Source: Pseudomonas subflava
Lineage (GTDB): Bacteria > Pseudomonadota > Gammaproteobacteria > Pseudomonadales > Pseudomonadaceae
Direction: 5' to 3'
NCBI RefSeq assembly: GCF_023823685.1
Contig: NZ_JAMXBF010000003.1
Location: 372,001-436,000, forward strand
DNA length: 64,000 nt
The notes beneath the pieces were generated by a model, which saw only the letters and a list, made by a program, of their open reading frames with translations, ran no database searches and was not told the origin of the DNA. Made by a program: the position numbers and the translations under genes. Positions 24,432-33,716 of this stretch are shown in pieces; positions within the stretch are counted from its first letter, which is position 1, and the number at the start of each line of letters is the position of its first letter.

Positions 24432-26261
24432 ATGACAAAAACAACAAGGCCCGGAATTTTCCAGCCGCACACCCTCGCCCTGGCCATCGCCCTCGGAACC
24501 GCAGCTCCGGCGTATGCCGTCAATTTCAATATCGGGGAGATCGAGGGCCAGCTCGATTCGTCCATGTCGGTAGGCGCCAGCTGGTCCATGCGCAGCGCCG
24601 ATCCAGACCTGATCGGTGAAGCCAACGGCGGCACCGGCTTCACCCAGACCGGCGACGACGGTCGCCTGAACTTCAAGAAGGGCGAGACCTTCTCGAAGAT
24701 CTTCAAGGGTATTCATGACCTCGAGCTGAAGTACCGCGACACCGGCGTGTTCGTGCGCGGCAAGTACTGGTACGACTTCGAGCTGAAGGACGAGAGCCGT
24801 CTGTGGAAGGACATCGACGACTCCAACCGCAAGCAGGCCGCGCAGTCTTCCGGCGCCGAGATCCTCGACGCCTTCGTCTACCACAACTACGCCATCGGCG
24901 ATCTGCCGGGCTCCGTGCGCCTGGGCAAGCAGGTGGTGAGCTGGGGTGAAAGCACCTTCATCGGCAACAGCATCAACTCCATCAACCCGATCGATGCCGC
25001 AGCCTTCCGCCGCCCGGGTGCCGAGATCAAGGAAGGCCTAATCCCGGTGAACATGTTCTACGTATCGCAGAGCATCACCGACCAGCTGTCCGCCGAAGCC
25101 TTCTACCAGCTGGAATGGGACCAGACGGTCGCCGACAACTGCGGCACCTTCTTCGCCGGCGCGGATGTGGTCGCCGACGGTTGCGACAACAACTACAACA
25201 TCCTCGGCCCGGGCTCGATCGCCTCGATCCAGGCCGCCAAGGCCGGCCTGCTGGGCCCTGCCGCGGCCGCGGCCATGGCCGACGTGGGAGTCACCGACGA
25301 GGGTCTGATCGTGCCGCGCGGTGGTGATCGCGACGCCCGCGACAGCGGCCAGTTCGGCGCCGCGCTGCGCTGGATGGGTGACGAGGCGGAGTACGCCGCC
25401 TACTTCCTCAACTACCACAGCCGCACGCCCAACCTGAGCATGCAGAACGCCAGTGCCGCGGACATCACCGCCGCCCTGACCACCCTCGGTGGCGCCCTGG
25501 CCCAGCCGATCCTGCTCGGTCGCGGCAGCTATTTCCTCGAGTACCCCGAGGACATCCAGCTTTACGGCCTGAGCTTCTCCACCTCGCTGCCCACCGGCAC
25601 CGCTTGGTCCGGTGAAATCAGCTACCGGCCGAACATGCCGCTGCAGATCAATACCACCGACATGACCGGCAAACTGGCCACCTCGGTCGCCGGCGCGCTC
25701 GGTACCGGCGGTTTCCCGGCGGCTCTGGCCCAGGCCGGCGCCATCAGCCGCGGCTACAACCGCAAGGAAGTCACCCAGGCGCAGACCACCTTCACCCACT
25801 TCTTCGACCGGGTGATGGGCGCGGACCGCCTGACCCTGGTGGGCGAGATCGGCGTGACCCACATCGGTGCCCTGGAGAGCAAGGACGAGCTGCGCTACGG
25901 CCGCGACTCCATCTACGGCTCGCCCTACGGCACCGCCGCGTCCAACCTGGCCTCCGCAGCGGAGTACGGCTACCACGGCTTCTACACCGACACCTCCTGG
26001 GGCTACCGCGCGCGCGCCATCTGGGACTACAGCAACGTGATCGCGGGCATCAACTTCAAGCCCAACCTGTCCTGGTCGCATGACGTGGATGGCTACGGCC
26101 CGACCTTCAACGAAGGCTCCAAGGCCGTCAGCGTCGGCATCGACGCCGAATACGCCAACACCTACACCGCCAGCCTGTCGTACACCGACTTCTTCGGCGG
26201 CGACTACAACCCGATCGTCGACCGCGACTTCCTCGCGTTCAGCGTCGGCGTGAACTTCTAA
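24432..26261 (+). CDS. DUF1302 envelope protein
   Basis: A 609-aa exported protein of the DUF1302 family, starting at the ATG after GGAGAG that gives a signal peptide ending near AYAVNF. Typical features are NFNIGEIEGQLDSSMSVGASWSMR at the mature N-terminus, VSWGESTFIGNSINSINPIDA, alternating beta-strand pattern and the porin-like C-terminal FLAFSVGVNF ending in phenylalanine. This suggests an outer-membrane beta-barrel. DUF1302 genes almost always pair with DUF1329 genes, as here, and have been linked to uptake of sterols, hydrocarbons or other hydrophobic compounds; the substrate is unknown. Confidence 0.93.
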   Translation: MTKTTRPGIFQPHTLALAIALGTAAPAYAVNFNIGEIEGQLDSSMSVGASWSMRSADPDLIGEANGGTGFTQTGDDGRLNFKKGETFSKIFKGIHDLELKYRDTGVFVRGKYWYDFELKDESRLWKDIDDSNRKQAAQSSGAEILDAFVYHNYAIGDLPGSVRLGKQVVSWGESTFIGNSINSINPIDAAAFRRPGAEIKEGLIPVNMFYVSQSITDQLSAEAFYQLEWDQTVADNCGTFFAGADVVADGCDNNYNILGPGSIASIQAAKAGLLGPAAAAAMADVGVTDEGLIVPRGGDRDARDSGQFGAALRWMGDEAEYAAYFLNYHSRTPNLSMQNASAADITAALTTLGGALAQPILLGRGSYFLEYPEDIQLYGLSFSTSLPTGTAWSGEISYRPNMPLQINTTDMTGKLATSVAGALGTGGFPAALAQAGAISRGYNRKEVTQAQTTFTHFFDRVMGADRLTLVGEIGVTHIGALESKDELRYGRDSIYGSPYGTAASNLASAAEYGYHGFYTDTSWGYRARAIWDYSNVIAGINFKPNLSWSHDVDGYGPTFNEGSKAVSVGIDAEYANTYTASLSYTDFFGGDYNPIVDRDFLAFSVGVNF

Positions 26262-26286
26262 TTCGGCTTTCAGAGAATCAGTCAGC

Positions 26287-27654
26287 ATGAAAACAACAAG
26301 ACAACTGATCAGCGCCCTCACCCTCTCCCTGTTGGCCGGCAGCGTGCTCGCTGCCGTGTCGGCGGACGAAGCGGCCAAGCTCGGCACCAGCCTCACCCCA
26401 CTGGGTGCCGAGAAGGCCGGCAACGCCGACGGCAGCATCCCGGAATGGAACGGTGGCCTGGACAAGAACGCCGCCAATGTTCTGTCCGGTGGTTTCCTGG
26501 GTAACCCCTACGCCAACGAACAGCCACTGTTCACCATCACCGCGCAGAACCTCGACCAGTACAAGGACAAGCTGTCCGAGGGGCAGGTCGCGATGTTCAA
26601 GCGCTACCCCGAAACCTACAAGATGCCGGTCTACCCCAGCCACCGTAGCGTGGCCCTGCCGGCGGACATCTACGAGGCGGCCAAGAAGAGCGCGACCAAC
26701 ACCAGCCTGATCGAGGGTGGCAACGGCCTGAAGGGCTTCGCCGACAGCCGCTACTACGCCTTCCCGATCCCGCAGAACGGCCTGGAAGTGGTGTGGAACC
26801 ACATCACCCGCTACCGCGGCGGCAACCTGCGTCGCAGCATCGTGCAGGCCGCCCCGCAGGCGAACGGCTCCTACACCCTGGTGCACTTCGAGGACGAGGT
26901 TGCATTCCCCAGCCAGACCAAGGGCCTGGACCCGAAGAAGGCGGAAAACGCCCTGCTGTTCTTCAAGCAGCGCGTCACCGCGCCGTCGCGCCTGGCCGGT
27001 AACGTGCTGCTGGTGCACGACTCCCTGGACCAGATCGCCGAGCCGCGCATGGCCTGGCTGTACAACGCCGGCCAGCGTCGTGTGCGCCGCGCGCCGCAGG
27101 TCGCCTACGACGGTCCGGGTACCGCCGCCGACGGCATGCGTACTTCCGACAACTTCGACATGTACAACGGTGCCCCCAACCGTTACGACTGGAAACTGGT
27201 CGGCAAGCGCGAGCTGTACATCCCGTACAACAACTACAAGATGCAGTCGCCGGACGTGAAGTACGACGACATCATCAAGGCCGGCCATACCAACCAGGAC
27301 CTGGCGCGCTACGAGCTGCACCGCGTCTGGGAAGTCGAGGCCACCCTGAAGTCCGGCGAGCGCAACATCTACGCCAAGCGTCGCTTCTTCGTCGACGAGG
27401 ACAGCTGGCAGATCGCCGTGTCCGAGCACTACGACGGCCGCGGCCAGCTGTGGCGCGTCGGCCAGGCCATGCTGGTTCAGCAGTTCGACCAGCAGGTCCC
27501 GGTGTACGCCTTCGAGGCCCTGTACGACATCATCGCCGGCCGTTACATCGCCATCGGCATGGCCAACGAGGAGAAGAACGCCGTGCAGTACGGCATCCAG
27601 GCTTCGGCCGTGGACTTCACCCCGGCCGCCCTGCGTAACGCCGGCGTACGCTGA
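26287..27654 (+). CDS. DUF1329 LolA/LolB-like periplasmic protein
   Basis: A 455-aa exported protein of the DUF1329 family with a signal peptide (LISALTLSLLAGSVLAAVS). Family motifs: LTPLGAEKAGNADGSIPEWNGG near the mature start, FPIPQNGLEVVWNHITRYRG, GTAADGMRTSDNFDMYNGAPNRYDWKLVGKRELYIPYNNY and the C-terminal PAALRNAGVR. The fold is related to LolA/LolB-like lipid carriers. It is 25 bases downstream of the DUF1302 gene and surely co-transcribed; the pair likely hands a hydrophobic compound from the outer membrane across the periplasm. Confidence 0.93.
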   Translation: MKTTRQLISALTLSLLAGSVLAAVSADEAAKLGTSLTPLGAEKAGNADGSIPEWNGGLDKNAANVLSGGFLGNPYANEQPLFTITAQNLDQYKDKLSEGQVAMFKRYPETYKMPVYPSHRSVALPADIYEAAKKSATNTSLIEGGNGLKGFADSRYYAFPIPQNGLEVVWNHITRYRGGNLRRSIVQAAPQANGSYTLVHFEDEVAFPSQTKGLDPKKAENALLFFKQRVTAPSRLAGNVLLVHDSLDQIAEPRMAWLYNAGQRRVRRAPQVAYDGPGTAADGMRTSDNFDMYNGAPNRYDWKLVGKRELYIPYNNYKMQSPDVKYDDIIKAGHTNQDLARYELHRVWEVEATLKSGERNIYAKRRFFVDEDSWQIAVSEHYDGRGQLWRVGQAMLVQQFDQQVPVYAFEALYDIIAGRYIAIGMANEEKNAVQYGIQASAVDFTPAALRNAGVR

Positions 27655-27681
27655 GTTCCAACGCAACGCTGCTCCAGCTTG

Positions 27682-27707
27682 AGGCGACCCCAGTGGTCGC
27701 CTTTTTT
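27682..27707 (+). terminator. Intrinsic terminator after the DUF1302-DUF1329 operon
   Basis: AGGCGACC-CCAGT-GGTCGCCT (27682-27702) followed by six T residues. Confidence 0.88.
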
Positions 27708-27788
27708 GTCCGCGAGCGCCTCGTGGGCAACGAATTGGATAAGATCGACCTCTCGCTTACAACAACTACAAGAGCCGAGGCCACGACC

Positions 27789-30380
27789 ATGCACGAAAAG
27801 GTTCGCGCCCTGCATCCGGCCGCCACCCCGCGCCAACCGGACCCCTCCCTGCCACGCCTGCCGGCGGCGCATATTTCCCGTACGCGCCTGACCCAGGCCC
27901 TGCTGGCCGGCGACAGCCGCCTCACCCTGGTCTGCGCCCCCGCCGGCTTCGGCAAGAGCGTGCTGCTCAACGAATGCGCCCGTCACGCGCCCATGAACAC
28001 CCGTGTGGTGTGGCTCGACCTGCTCGGCCATCCGCACAGCCCCGCCGAGCTGCTCGCCCGCCTGGCCGCCGCCCTGCAACTGCCGCATGGCGATGGCGAG
28101 CCCTGCGCCGAGCTGGGGCTGCTGCTCGGCCGCGTCGAACAGCCGTTGTGGATCATCCTCGACGACTACCCGCGCCAGCCCTGCGCCGAGCTAGACGCCT
28201 GCCTCGACCGCCTGCTCGAACGCGCGCCGCACACCCTGCGCTGGTGGATCGGCGGCCGCCGCCGGCCGGCCTGGAACCTGCCCCGCCTGTTGCTGCAGGG
28301 CGACCTGCAGGAACTTGACGCCCACGACCTGGCCCTCGACCAGGACGAACTCGGCCGCCTGCTCAAGCAGCGCCAGCAAGCGCTGCCCGAAGAGCTCGCC
28401 GCCCACCTGCTGCACCACAGCGAAGGCTGGCTGGCCGGCATCTGCCTGCTGCTGATCGGCGGCAGCGCCGACAACCTGGGCCAGCGCCTGGCCGCCGGCA
28501 CGCCGCTGCTGCTCGACTACTTGGAGCGCGAGGTGCTGGCCGGCGTGCCCCCGGCGCTGCTCCACGCCCTGTTCGTGCTGGCGCACATGCCGCGCTTCTC
28601 CGCCGCCCTGTGCGAGCACCTGCTGGAAGATCACGGCGGCGCCGGCGTGCTCGAGCAGCTGCGCCAGCGCCAGCTGTTCCTCCACGGCCTGGACAGCTGC
28701 GGCGAGTGGTTCCGCCTGTGGCGGCCGCTGGCCGCCATGCTCAAGCGCCTGCCCGGCGGTCAGACGCCGCTGCAGGCTCACGTGCGCGCCTGTCAGTGGT
28801 TCGCCGGGCGTGGCGCGGTGCGTGAGGCGGTCGAGCACGCGCTGTGGGCCGAGCAGCCGGACGTCGCCGCCAACTACCTGCAGCGCTATGGCCAGGACCA
28901 GTTGCTGATCGGCCACAGCGTCGCCCAGTTCCTGCATTGGCGCGACGAGCTGCCGGCCAGCCTGTTCAGCAGCACGCCGCGGCTGATCATGCTGCAGGCC
29001 TGGGCGCTGATCATCTGCGCCCGCCTCGACGAAGTGGAGGCCTGCCTCGTCGACCTCGCGCGTTTCCTGCCGCAGCCCGATGCGCGCCGTCAGCAGCAGC
29101 TGGTCGCCCAGTACCAGGCGGTGCAGGGCGTGCTGCAGCGCCAGCGCGGCCAGGCCAGCGCCCGCCAGCATTGCCTGGAGGCCCTGCCGGTGCTGCACGA
29201 ATCGGCCTGGTCGCAACACATCCTCTGCCACCAGGCGCTGACCCAGCAGGCGATGGCCGAGCTGGATCTGGTCAGCGCCCAGCAATACAGCCACGAGGGC
29301 CTGCGCCTGGCGCGCCTGCGCGGCAACGTGCTGTTCGAGGCCCTGCTCAGCGTCGACCACATCCACCTGCTGGCCATGCTCGGCGAGCGCGAGCGCGCAC
29401 TGGACCTGGCCGAGCAGTGCCTGCAGCTGCTGCAGGGCGCCAACCTGCGCGGTCCGGTGCACGCGCGCCTGCTGCTGCTGCGCGGCACCCTGCTGGCCAG
29501 CCACGGCGAATTGGAAATGGCGCGGACCGTCCTGCAGACGGGCGTGCAGGAGGCCGAGAGCTGCGAGGACGCCTATCTGCTGTTCGGCTACCTCGGCCTG
29601 GCCGAACTGGCAGCGGCCCAGGGCGAACACGAACACGGCGAGCAACTGCTGCGCCGCGCCGAGCGCAAGATGCAGTGGCTGCACGTGCCGGAAGTGCGCT
29701 ACCGGGAGATGCTGCAGCTGGCCCAGGGCAATCTCTGGCTGCGCCAGGGCGATGCGCGGCAGGCCCGCCAGGCCTTCCTGCGCGTGTCCCGCCGCCTGGA
29801 GGAAGAGCGCCTGCTGGCGCCTTCCGGCTTCTACGACCTGTTGCCGCGCGCGCGCCTGTGCCTGGCCCAGGCCGACCTGGTTCTCGGCGAGGCCGCGGCC
29901 GTGCTGCCCGCCCTGCAGCAACTGCATGACGACTGCCGACACAGCGGCCACCACAGTCTGGCCACCCAGGCCCGCCTGGTCCAGGCCGAAGCCCTGCACC
30001 TAGCCGGGCGCGACGAAGAGGCCGACGCCCTGCTGCGCATTGCCGTCGGCGAAGCGCAGCGCCAGCAGCAGGCCCTGGCCTTGCTCAACCTGCAGCAGCG
30101 TCAACCGGACTGGCTCAAGGGCCACCCGGCCTGGCCGCAAGGCCTGCTGCAGCAGACCGCCGAAGGCGCCGCCGCTGTCGGCGAGTCGCTGCTGAGCAAG
30201 CGCGAGCTGGCCGTACTGAGCCTGATCGCCCAGGGCCACTCCAACCAGCAGATCGCCGAGCAGCTGTACATCTCCCTGCACACGGTGAAGACCCACGCGC
30301 GGCGCATCAACGTCAAGCTCGGCGTACAGCGCCGCACCCAGGCCGTGGCCCGGGCCAAGGCGGAGGGCTGGCTGGGGTGA
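27789..30380 (+). CDS. MalT-type LuxR-family STAND regulator
   Basis: An 863-aa large ATP-binding LuxR regulator. A STAND NTPase at the N-terminus has Walker A APAGFGKS (50-57) and a Walker B-like LWIILDDYP. A long helical TPR-like sensor region follows (about 370-780, with repeated ARQALL/ALDLAEQCLQLL elements). The C-terminal LuxR helix-turn-helix, from LLSKRELAVLSLIAQGHSNQQIAEQLYISLHTVKTHARRINVKL, occupies about the last 65 residues. Such proteins oligomerise on inducer binding and activate adjacent genes. Placed directly after the DUF1302/DUF1329 operon, it is its likely regulator. The start at the ATG of MHEKVRALHP is preferred over an upstream frame that runs through the terminator. Confidence 0.92.
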   Translation: MHEKVRALHPAATPRQPDPSLPRLPAAHISRTRLTQALLAGDSRLTLVCAPAGFGKSVLLNECARHAPMNTRVVWLDLLGHPHSPAELLARLAAALQLPHGDGEPCAELGLLLGRVEQPLWIILDDYPRQPCAELDACLDRLLERAPHTLRWWIGGRRRPAWNLPRLLLQGDLQELDAHDLALDQDELGRLLKQRQQALPEELAAHLLHHSEGWLAGICLLLIGGSADNLGQRLAAGTPLLLDYLEREVLAGVPPALLHALFVLAHMPRFSAALCEHLLEDHGGAGVLEQLRQRQLFLHGLDSCGEWFRLWRPLAAMLKRLPGGQTPLQAHVRACQWFAGRGAVREAVEHALWAEQPDVAANYLQRYGQDQLLIGHSVAQFLHWRDELPASLFSSTPRLIMLQAWALIICARLDEVEACLVDLARFLPQPDARRQQQLVAQYQAVQGVLQRQRGQASARQHCLEALPVLHESAWSQHILCHQALTQQAMAELDLVSAQQYSHEGLRLARLRGNVLFEALLSVDHIHLLAMLGERERALDLAEQCLQLLQGANLRGPVHARLLLLRGTLLASHGELEMARTVLQTGVQEAESCEDAYLLFGYLGLAELAAAQGEHEHGEQLLRRAERKMQWLHVPEVRYREMLQLAQGNLWLRQGDARQARQAFLRVSRRLEEERLLAPSGFYDLLPRARLCLAQADLVLGEAAAVLPALQQLHDDCRHSGHHSLATQARLVQAEALHLAGRDEEADALLRIAVGEAQRQQQALALLNLQQRQPDWLKGHPAWPQGLLQQTAEGAAAVGESLLSKRELAVLSLIAQGHSNQQIAEQLYISLHTVKTHARRINVKLGVQRRTQAVARAKAEGWLG

Positions 30381-30392
30381 AGTATCCGTCAG

Positions 30393-30425
30393 GTCACTCT
30401 CTTGCCGCACGGGCGAGAGAGTGAC
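30393..30425 (+). terminator. Long hairpin after the MalT-type regulator gene
   Basis: GTCACTCTCTTGCC pairs with GGGCGAGAGAGTGAC (one G-T wobble, 14-bp stem). It starts twelve bases after the stop codon and lacks a T-run. Confidence 0.55.
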
Positions 30426-30491
30426 CGCGACGCTTGCATTGGCGCGACCGTGGATTAGCATGCCGACTCGCCACCCACTCAAGGACGAGTC

Positions 30492-31352
30492 ATGAAACGC
30501 CTGAAATGCCTGCCCCTGATCTGCCTGCTGCTGTCTTCCTGGACGCTCGCCGACTCGGGCGTCTGGCGCGTCGAGAAGGGCACGGAACGCATCCTGATCG
30601 CCGGCACAATCCACATGCTGCGCCCTGCCGACATGCCGCTGCCGACGGAATATCGCCAGGCGCTCGAAAGCGCCGAGCGAGTCGCCTTCGAGACCGATCC
30701 CCGGCAGGTCGCCCGGCCGGAATTCGCCATGGAGATGAACCGGCGTTTCGCCCTGCCCGAGGGCGAGTCCCTGCGGGCACGGCTCTCACCGCAGTCCTGG
30801 CAACGCCTGGAGCGGTATGCCCAGGCCAACCAGGTTCCGCTGGCCCACCTGGAGCGCTTCACTCCCGGCTACGCCTCCGTGATGCTGAGCTCGCTACAGA
30901 TGCTGCGCGAGGGCCGCACCCTGTTTCTCGACCTGGCGCTCGCGGAACAGGCGCGCGCAGCCGGCAAGACCATCGCCACGCTGGAAACCCCCGAAGACCA
31001 GCTGCGTGCCATTGATGCCTTCGCAGGCGTGGAGCCGGATGTGCTGCTGGCCGACACCCTCGACGCCATCGAGGAGCAGCCGCCACTGGCGGATCAGATG
31101 CAGAACGCGTTGCTCGCCGGCGACCTCGAGAAGCTCGGCGAGTGGGCGAGCGAGATGCAGGCGCTCATGCCCGCGGCCTATGACGGCATGCTGGTCGAGC
31201 GTAACCGCAATTGGCTCCCGCAGATCCGTCGCATGGCCGGCGAACCCCAGCGGACGCTGGTGCTGGTCGGCGCCCTGCACCTCGCCGGCGAGCACGGGCT
31301 GCTCCACGAGCTGGAGCGCGCGGGCTACCGCATCGAACACTACCGCCCATAA
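30492..31352 (+). CDS. GumN/TraB-family protein
   Basis: A 286-aa exported protein, signal peptide about residues 1-21 ([16 protein letters not shown]). The TraB/GumN (Tiki-like) fold is shown by [19 protein letters not shown] near the N-terminus, FETDP, the MLVERNRNW motif and the C-terminal [23 protein letters not shown]. GTIHxL and GALHLxGxxG carry the conserved histidines of this putative metalloprotease-like family. Its role in bacteria is unclear. It has its own ribosome site and is followed by a bidirectional terminator. Confidence 0.9.
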   Translation: MKRLKCLPLICLLLSSWTLADSGVWRVEKGTERILIAGTIHMLRPADMPLPTEYRQALESAERVAFETDPRQVARPEFAMEMNRRFALPEGESLRARLSPQSWQRLERYAQANQVPLAHLERFTPGYASVMLSSLQMLREGRTLFLDLALAEQARAAGKTIATLETPEDQLRAIDAFAGVEPDVLLADTLDAIEEQPPLADQMQNALLAGDLEKLGEWASEMQALMPAAYDGMLVERNRNWLPQIRRMAGEPQRTLVLVGALHLAGEHGLLHELERAGYRIEHYRP

Positions 31353-31365
31353 CCCTGAGCCCAAT

Positions 31366-31399
31366 AAAAAAGCCCCGGGCATCTGCCCAGGGCTTTTTT
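31366..31399. terminator. Bidirectional intrinsic terminator between GumN/TraB and tRNA-Arg
   Basis: AAAAAAGCCC-C-GGGCA-TC-TGCCC-A-GGGCTTTTTT: a GC stem flanked by A6 and T6, so it can end the rightward gumN-like mRNA and the leftward tRNA transcript. Confidence 0.9.
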
Positions 31400-31402
31400 G
31401 TA

Positions 31403-31479
31403 TGGCGCATCCGGCGGGATTCGAACCCACGACCCCTGCCTTCGGAGGGCAGTACTCTATCCAGCTGAGCTACGGATGC
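31403..31479 (-). tRNA. tRNA-Arg (anticodon CCG)
   Basis: A complete 77-nt cloverleaf including an encoded CCA. Acceptor GCATCCG pairs with CGGATGC, the D-loop has AGCTCAGCTGGATAGAG, the anticodon arm is CTGCC-CTCCGAA-GGCAG with anticodon CCG (31443-31445 on the plus strand as cgg), and the T-arm has GGTTCGAATCC. It reads the CGG arginine codon. No integrase or duplicated tRNA end is visible beside it, so it does not look like an occupied attachment site. Confidence 0.96.
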
Positions 31480-31534
31480 GTTGCGGGGCGCAATCATACG
31501 CATCCGCCTCGCGGGCGTCCATGCGGGTGGTCGG

Positions 31535-31699
31535 TCAGAGCTCCTGCATGTCGAAGTCGGCCTTGCTGACGCCGCAGTCCGGGCACAGCCAGTCATCGGG
31601 GACCTCGGCCCAGGGCGTGCCGGCGGGGATGCCGTCGTCCGGCCAGCCCCTGGCCTCGTCGTAGATCAGGCCGCAGATCACACAGATCCAGGTCTTCAT
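31535..31699 (-). CDS. Rubredoxin
   Basis: A 54-aa one-iron electron carrier. The two iron-binding knuckles are CVICG (residues 6-10) and CPDCG (39-43), with the conserved [20 protein letters not shown] core between them. Its ATG overlaps the stop of the upstream flavodoxin-fold oxidoreductase (ATGA), so the two are translated as a unit, and the desaturase lies further upstream on the same strand. It is most likely the electron donor to a non-haem di-iron enzyme, plausibly that desaturase. Confidence 0.95.
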   Translation of the reverse strand: MKTWICVICGLIYDEARGWPDDGIPAGTPWAEVPDDWLCPDCGVSKADFDMQEL

Positions 31700-32415
31700 G
31701 CCGGCACCTCGCGTTGCAACGGGTTGAGCGCCCGGTCGAAGTCGGCCAGCGAGGGGAAGTGCAGCGGTTCGGCGAACTCCAGTTGCAGCAGGTAGTCGCC
31801 GTAGCGGCGCAGGATGTCCTCGCGCGCCTCATGGCCGATGTAGGGCACGTGATAGGCGGTGAATGGCGGCAGCACGCTCATTCCGACGTAGGCGAGAGTG
31901 CCGCGCTGCAGCGGGCGCAGCATGGGTTCCCAGTCGCCGTGCACGGCCTCTTCGCCCGCGAACATGTGCTGTTGCCCACCGAGGGTGAAGCTGAGCAGCG
32001 CACGCTTGCCGGCCAGGCCGCCGCGGTCATAGAAGCGCAGCCCGCCGTAGCAAGTGCCGGAGACCAGCACGCGGTCGATCCAGCCCTTGAGCATGGCCGG
32101 CACCGAGCACCAGAACAGCGGGAAGTTGAGGATCAGCAGGTCCGCCCACAACAGCTTGTCCAGCTCGGCGGCGATGTCCGCGGCGATGGCGCCGGCCTTG
32201 ACCGCCTCGCGCTGCTCAAGGGCGTAGACCAGGTAATCGGGGTTGCTGCGTGCGCCGAAGTCGGCGACCGAGGCGACAGGATTCCAGCCCATGGCATAAA
32301 GGTCGGAGACGCGGACCTGGTGGCCGGCGCCCTCCAGGGTGGCGACGGCCAGGTCCTTCATGGCGGTGCAGAAGGACTGCGGCTCGGGATGAGCGTGGAC
32401 GATCAGGATATTCAT
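31696..32415 (-). CDS. NAD(P)H:quinone oxidoreductase-type flavodoxin-fold protein
   Basis: A 239-aa FMN/FAD-dependent oxidoreductase of the NQO/KefF-MdaB group (Flavodoxin_2). It starts NILIVHAHPEPQSFCTAMKDLA, the flavin phosphate-binding signature, and includes ADLLILNFPLFWCSVPAMLKGWIDRVL and KRALLSFTLGGQQHMF. Its stop overlaps the rubredoxin start. With rubredoxin below and a membrane desaturase above, it could reduce rubredoxin from NAD(P)H in place of a classical rubredoxin reductase; this is inference. Confidence 0.9.
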   Translation of the reverse strand: MNILIVHAHPEPQSFCTAMKDLAVATLEGAGHQVRVSDLYAMGWNPVASVADFGARSNPDYLVYALEQREAVKAGAIAADIAAELDKLLWADLLILNFPLFWCSVPAMLKGWIDRVLVSGTCYGGLRFYDRGGLAGKRALLSFTLGGQQHMFAGEEAVHGDWEPMLRPLQRGTLAYVGMSVLPPFTAYHVPYIGHEAREDILRRYGDYLLQLEFAEPLHFPSLADFDRALNPLQREVPA

Positions 32416-32487
32416 GGGAGATCCAAAAGGAGGCGTCGGAGCGGTCCCCTTTCCATTGCCGGAAGAGAGGCCGGGAAAAGGCAGAAG

Positions 32488-32512
32488 CCCCTCTCCCGCG
32501 AGCGAGAGAGGG
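32488..32512. repeat. Single REP-like palindrome
   Basis: CCCCTCTC...GAGAGAGGG with a CGCGAGC-type centre, in the 111-base gap between the desaturase and reductase genes. It shares the CCTCTCC/GAGAGG arms of the pair at 21160-21272 but stands alone and lacks the GGGGTGAGGG tail. Confidence 0.6.
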
Positions 32513-32526
32513 AACTGACGCGTGAC

Positions 32527-33582
32527 TCAGGCGGCCGGCTGTGCGGTGGTGGCGGCCGGCTGATTCAGCGGATGCCAGCGGTTGGCGCGGGCGAAGGTGC
32601 CGAAGTCGTTGAAGCGCACGCCCATCTCGCGCATCACCCGGTGGGCCACCGGCGCGGTCATCTGGCGCAGGTAGAAGGGCTCCTTGACCACGAAATGGTG
32701 GATCGCATGGGTGCTGCCGAAGTTGAAGCAGAACGCCTGCAGCGGCCACAGCCACCAGGGGTTGAGCACCTGGGTCTGCTGCACCACATTGCCCAGCTCG
32801 ACGTCACCGTAGTAGTGCATGTTGGAGCTGACGAAGTGCAGGCAGAAGGTGCGCAGCACGTTGGGGCCGACCAGCACGACCACGGCGAAGGTGATGCCAT
32901 CCATCACCGCCAGGGTGGTGGCCGACCAGGCCACCGGCGCGCCGGCAGCGGCGGCGACGAAGTCGATCAGGTGGAAGCCGAGGAACACGTACCAGGCGCC
33001 CCAGTTGAGCAGGCCCAGCGGCGCGTAGCCCTTGAGCGTGCGACTGACGATCATCTTGCGGCGCTCCCAGGTCGGCGCCCGCAGGAAGCGGATGAAGGAA
33101 GACATCACGTTGTCGCCGACCATCAGCAGGCGGGCGAAGCCCCACGGCTCGCCGTTGGTGATGGCGCGCTCCTCCAGGTCGGTCTCGGTGCCGGAGACCT
33201 TGTGGTGGTTGAGGTGCAGGTGGCGACGAATCCACGGATTGATCGTGCTCGGCCGGGCCATCCACACCAGCGCCATCATCAGGTTGTGCGGCACGCGCTG
33301 CTTGCGGAAGTACATGGAGTGGATCAGGTCGTGCTCCAGCTCGTGGGTCAGCGAGGCGAAGAACGCATTGGCCAGCAGGCACGCCCACCAGGCGATGGCG
33401 CCCTCGGCGTAAAGCCAGGCGCTGCCGACCATGCCGGCCAGGGCGAAGGCCAGGATGCCGGCGCCGAGGGCGTCCTGGTGGCGCAGGATCGGGTAGCACT
33501 TGCGCAGCTCGTCGCCGCGGGCCATCACCACGGCGCGAATGTGCGCCGAGCGCTCTTGGTGGGTTGCAGGAGTCGGGGTCAT
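32527..33582 (-). CDS. Membrane fatty-acid desaturase / hydroxylase family protein
   Basis: A 351-aa integral-membrane di-iron enzyme with about four to six TM helices. The three histidine boxes are HELEHD, HLHLNHHK (HxxHH) and HAIHH near the C-terminus, with an extra H in LHFVSSNMHYYGD. This matches the PF00487 desaturase/hydroxylase superfamily; it is not a typical AlkB because the NYxEHYG box is absent. The start was set at the ATG of TPTPATHQERS. It diverges from an AraC regulator and is followed by the flavoprotein and rubredoxin genes that could supply electrons. The lipid substrate is unknown. Confidence 0.9.
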   Translation of the reverse strand: MTPTPATHQERSAHIRAVVMARGDELRKCYPILRHQDALGAGILAFALAGMVGSAWLYAEGAIAWWACLLANAFFASLTHELEHDLIHSMYFRKQRVPHNLMMALVWMARPSTINPWIRRHLHLNHHKVSGTETDLEERAITNGEPWGFARLLMVGDNVMSSFIRFLRAPTWERRKMIVSRTLKGYAPLGLLNWGAWYVFLGFHLIDFVAAAAGAPVAWSATTLAVMDGITFAVVVLVGPNVLRTFCLHFVSSNMHYYGDVELGNVVQQTQVLNPWWLWPLQAFCFNFGSTHAIHHFVVKEPFYLRQMTAPVAHRVMREMGVRFNDFGTFARANRWHPLNQPAATTAQPAA

Positions 33583-33716
33583 GCACGCATCCTCTTGTTC
33601 GGCGCCGGCCGGGCGCCGCGGACTGTTGTTGTGATCAGGCGAGGCTAGAGTGCGCGCCCCCGCGGCGGCACGCCCGACCGACGACGCCAACCTGTTGACC
33701 GAGAATGCCAACCTGA

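Noticed and set aside
28191..29999. 602-codon leftward open frame antisense to the MalT-type regulator
   Set aside because: Composition is the complement of Leu/Ala/Arg-rich helices; no domain and no ribosome site.
31403..31479. tRNA-Arg as an occupied integration site for a mobile island
   Set aside because: No integrase, no second copy of the tRNA 3' end and normal core genes on both sides.
32527..33582. AlkB alkane hydroxylase identity for the desaturase-like gene next to rubredoxin
   Set aside because: The HELxHK and NYxEHYG boxes of AlkB are absent; the histidine boxes fit the general desaturase family instead.
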